From contig SFIW01000010.1 in the NCBI GenBank assembly GCA_004556055.1, positions 1-63,479 on the forward strand: DNA of 63,479 nt. Reading direction: 5' to 3'. The position numbers and the translations under genes are program-made. Source of the DNA: Planctomycetaceae bacterium. Lineage in GTDB: Bacteria > Planctomycetota > Planctomycetia > Pirellulales > Thermoguttaceae. The notes below the pieces were generated by a model. It worked only from the letters and a program-made list of their open reading frames with translations. It did no database searches and was not told the DNA's origin. Below are positions 60,683 to 63,479 of this stretch, one piece after another; the stretch's first letter is position 1, and each line of letters opens with the position of its first letter.

Positions 60683-63479
60683 ATGGGCGTCAAGAAATTT
60701 GGACCCTTTGTTCTCGAAAGAATGATCGGACGCGGAGGTATGGGCGCCGTCTATCGCGCTCATGACGAAAACACCAATCAGACTGTCGCCGTTAAGGCTC
60801 TCTTGTTGCCGCTCGAGAGGGAGCGGGAACGCTTTGAGGCCGAAATTTCTACCCTAAGAAGGCTCCGACACGAAAATATCGTCAAACTCTTCGGCTTCGG
60901 ACAGGAGGACGGGATTCTGTATTACGCGATGGAGTTCGTCGACGGACCGAGTCTCTCAACCCTCTTGCGTAAGAGGCGTCGATTCACGTGGGAGGAGACC
61001 GTATATATCGGCCTGAAGATCTGCAACGCCCTCAAACACGCCCACGATCGCGGCGTCATTCACCGCGATATCAAGCCGGCGAATATTCTCTTAGTCGACA
61101 ACGGCGTCGTTAAAGTCTCTGATTACGGAATCGCGCAATATTTCGGCGCGGCTCGACTCACTAACGCTAATCAGGTCGTTGGCACTATCGAGTTCATGGC
61201 TCCGGAGCAGGCGCAGGCGAGTTCTGTCACCCCGAAGACCGATATCTATTCGCTCGGCGCTCTTATGTACGCGCTCCTTACCGGTAAGCCTCCTTACCAG
61301 GCGAAATCGCTCCCCGAGCTGTTGAAGCGTTTTCGGGAGGGGTTCCCGGAGTCGGTGCGCGTTTCCAGACCGGAGACCCCGAAGATTGTGGACGACGTCG
61401 TTTTTGAGCTCTTGCAGATTCAGCCCGAGAAAAGGCCGGGGGACGCGCGACTCATCGGCAGGCGTTTGGAAGCGATCCTGTGCACGTCGTCGACCTGTCC
61501 TGACGGAAATCCTTTCTCGAATCAGCTATTCGACTCCGGAGGCGTCTCAAGGGCGACCGCGAGCGGACTGATGCGCGCCATCTTAGAGAACGCGAAGGAG
61601 AACGAAGACGAAGACGACGACTCCGACACGACGATGTGCAAGGACTCCCCGGACGATTTCAAGACGGATCCGAACGAGGCGCCAGAGCTGGTGCAAGACT
61701 TCCCATACCGCCCGATTGGGGATGAGATCGACGAGAATTTCGACTTCGAGTCCCCCTTTGACAAGCCGACGGAACATGCGAACGCGGCGGACGTCGCGGA
61801 GTCGGGGGCGAATGAGGAGCTGGAGGACGTCGCGAATCCGGAGGAAGACGGGGATTTTGTGCTTGACACGGACGATTCGCGCCAAGATCGCGCGTACAGC
61901 GAGGGTGAGACGTCGACGGGCGAAGAGTTTATGAAAGCGAAGCGTCGCGCGGCGCGACGCGCGAAGGAGAACGCGCTTCTTGAGGAGGTGATCGGGAACG
62001 CGGAGACGAAGCCGCAGACGAAGGTCGTCGAGTCGTGCGACGACGCAGGGGCGGAGGATCAGGACGACGTCGCGACCCTTTTGCAGCCCGCGACGCGGGA
62101 CGAGGTCGTCGCGAAGTCGGAATCTTTCGTCAAGGGGGCGGAAGACGGCGCGATCTTGACGCGGACGCCTCTTGCTACGGCGCAAGACGAAGACGAAATC
62201 GAGACGCGCTTGCAGGACGCGACTCCGTCCGAAGAGGGCGATTTCTCGGTGGGAGACGAGACGACGGCTCGGCGCGACCCGAATATGCAGACGGTTGCGG
62301 CGGATCTTGAGGACCCGTCGAAACGCGCGTTGGATCCCCGCTTAGAGAGCGCGGCGGCGAGCACGGTGATCGAGCCGGGCGTTTACAAGCAGGGGAACGC
62401 GGAACTTACCGGCGCCCGAAATAAAAGGAAGGGGAATCGCGACCGCGAACGGAATCGAACCCAAGAGCCGCAATTGGCGCAAGTGCGAGTGCAGTCGAGA
62501 AACGTCCCCTTCGAGGAGTTGGGGGAGCGAGGGGAAGACCTGAATCCGACTCCGTTGGACAAGTTTAAGAAGTCGGTCTTTACGCCGGTGAAGGAGGAGG
62601 AGCTGGACGTGCAGACGGACTCCGACGCGGCGGCGGAGACGAATCTGATCGGACGATTCCGAGTCGTGCCTCTGGCGCTGATGTTGGGGGCGATCGTCTT
62701 TTTGATCGTTGGGGCGTTCAAAACGCCGAGCGCGGATAAGCTGTACGAGAAGATAGACGACTCCTTCAACCGTTCGTCGACGAAAAAATTCAACGTTACG
62801 TTGCGCGACGCGGAAAAGAATATGCGACTCTTTTCGGACTTGTACCCGAACGATCCGCGGGCGGAGAAAGTGAATTATTTCCTCGAGGAGTTGAAGATTC
62901 AGGAATTGGATCAACGCTTGGAACGCCAGTCGCTCAATCCTGGTCGAGAACCGCGATTGCAGCCGATCGTGAGAGCGTATTTGGACGCGCGACGCGCCGC
63001 AGGGGAAGATTGGGAGAGCGGCTCGAAGCGTTTGGCCGCGTTTATTGATCTTTTCGGCTCGGATCATATCCTTGCGGAGTTGGAGGACGAGAACGCGTTG
63101 GAGACGATTTTGCACGACGCGTCGTACGCGGAGACGTCAATGGAAGAGGCCCCGCGATCGTTGCGTGAACTGGCGGCCCTCAACAGGTGGAAGGAATGGA
63201 AAGGTAAGAAGTTTATGGCGACCTCGTTGCCGGACAAGCTGGTGGTGATTGCAAAGCGTCGCTATCTTCTCTTAGAGGAGGAGAATAAGATGACGCACAG
63301 GGCGGACGCGGCGCTCCTGAACGACCGTTTGATCACGGCGGAGACGATCGCGGAAGAGGAGCCCGAGCGCGCGGAGTCGATACGTCGCGCCGCGCAAACG
63401 CTCTACGGCGAGAAAGGTTGGGCAAGACCCCTGCTAATGAATTCCGACACGATCGACGACGCGAAGACGCAATCCCCGT
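60683..63479 (+). CDS. Membrane-anchored Ser/Thr protein kinase (partial at window end)
   Basis: The gene runs open to the right edge (at least 932 codons). Residues 1-280 are a PknB-type kinase: GRGGMGAVYR (16-25), AVK with K38, HRDIKPAN (127-134, D129), and DYG at 147-149 in place of DFG, then APEQ. Asp147 is kept, so activity is plausible. A very acidic, disordered linker of about 370 residues follows, then one transmembrane helix (about 662-680, VVPLALMLGAIVFLIVGAF) and an exported helical region. No PASTA repeats appear in the part seen. GGAG lies ten bases upstream of the ATG. It is probably co-transcribed with the exbD-like gene. Confidence 0.9.
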   Translation, partial: MGVKKFGPFVLERMIGRGGMGAVYRAHDENTNQTVAVKALLLPLERERERFEAEISTLRRLRHENIVKLFGFGQEDGILYYAMEFVDGPSLSTLLRKRRRFTWEETVYIGLKICNALKHAHDRGVIHRDIKPANILLVDNGVVKVSDYGIAQYFGAARLTNANQVVGTIEFMAPEQAQASSVTPKTDIYSLGALMYALLTGKPPYQAKSLPELLKRFREGFPESVRVSRPETPKIVDDVVFELLQIQPEKRPGDARLIGRRLEAILCTSSTCPDGNPFSNQLFDSGGVSRATASGLMRAILENAKENEDEDDDSDTTMCKDSPDDFKTDPNEAPELVQDFPYRPIGDEIDENFDFESPFDKPTEHANAADVAESGANEELEDVANPEEDGDFVLDTDDSRQDRAYSEGETSTGEEFMKAKRRAARRAKENALLEEVIGNAETKPQTKVVESCDDAGAEDQDDVATLLQPATRDEVVAKSESFVKGAEDGAILTRTPLATAQDEDEIETRLQDATPSEEGDFSVGDETTARRDPNMQTVAADLEDPSKRALDPRLESAAASTVIEPGVYKQGNAELTGARNKRKGNRDRERNRTQEPQLAQVRVQSRNVPFEELGERGEDLNPTPLDKFKKSVFTPVKEEELDVQTDSDAAAETNLIGRFRVVPLALMLGAIVFLIVGAFKTPSADKLYEKIDDSFNRSSTKKFNVTLRDAEKNMRLFSDLYPNDPRAEKVNYFLEELKIQELDQRLERQSLNPGREPRLQPIVRAYLDARRAAGEDWESGSKRLAAFIDLFGSDHILAELEDENALETILHDASYAETSMEEAPRSLRELAALNRWKEWKGKKFMATSLPDKLVVIAKRRYLLLEEENKMTHRADAALLNDRLITAETIAEEEPERAESIRRAAQTLYGEKGWARPLLMNSDTIDDAKTQSP

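Overview
The window looks like chromosome from a strictly or mostly anaerobic member of the Planctomycetota, probably a Pirellulales-type lineage from a gut or similar polysaccharide-rich anoxic habitat. This is inference. It rests on HzsA-related c-type cytochromes, a Tat-secreted Gfo/Idh/MocA protein, several small families I associate with planctomycetes (around 16.6, 35, 42.9 and 22.8-27.4 kb), a desulfoferrodoxin-type superoxide reductase, a sigma factor with an acidic N-terminus and a PASTA-less membrane Ser/Thr kinase. Codon use is strongly skewed to CGNCG/GACGCG-type words. The low-skew exceptions are the hsdS fragments (1-615) and the DUF1016 nuclease gene (14.1-15.1 kb), which look acquired.

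Layout. 0-0.6 kb: the 3' end of an hsdS gene on +, abutting a second, oppositely oriented half-hsdS, the arrangement of a phase-variable type I restriction specificity locus. 0.9-8.1 kb, mostly -: superoxide reductase, pssA-psd (phosphatidylethanolamine synthesis), recQ, a lone mcsA-like gene on +, two small related membrane proteins and a Tat-secreted oxidoreductase. 8.5-13.8 kb, +: a divergent MurE-like ligase, purC, a site-2-type metalloprotease and a membrane beta-propeller protein. 14-19 kb: DUF1016 nuclease, an XerC-type recombinase with a large insert, a YmdB-type phosphoesterase, tadA and a Cys-rich lipoprotein.

19.3-27.5 kb, +: a three-gene operon of a PilM-type protein with a repeat-rich tail and two large membrane-anchored proteins carrying Gly/Met/Ser-rich linkers. 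27.7-37.7 kb: an XRE regulator, a FabH/OleA-type ketoacyl synthase, sat, aroA, a lipase-like exported hydrolase, a hypothetical, and a sulfate-uptake pair (cysT, sbp) cut off by a terminator with no cysW or cysA. 38-42.5 kb, +: a membrane-tethered trypsin-like protease, a lone flhA and a zinc-ribbon protein, followed by tRNA-Pro(TGG).

42.7-53.9 kb, +: the most unusual part. A closely packed run encodes a DUF6677-like membrane protein, a hotdog thioesterase, an epimerase, a PduT-like double-BMC microcompartment shell protein, an RmlD-like reductase, a two-TM protein and a large secreted HzsA-related diheme cytochrome with a discoidin-like C-terminus. A second HzsA-related paralog follows with its own strong promoter. 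Convergent to these, 54.2-56.9 kb on -, lie three tandem GH16 beta-glucanases. Together they suggest a secreted polysaccharide-processing and redox island, but the physiological link is inference.

57-63.5 kb: cmk (-), an RpoD-type sigma factor with a long non-conserved insert, an ExbD-type protein and a membrane Ser/Thr kinase that runs off the window end.
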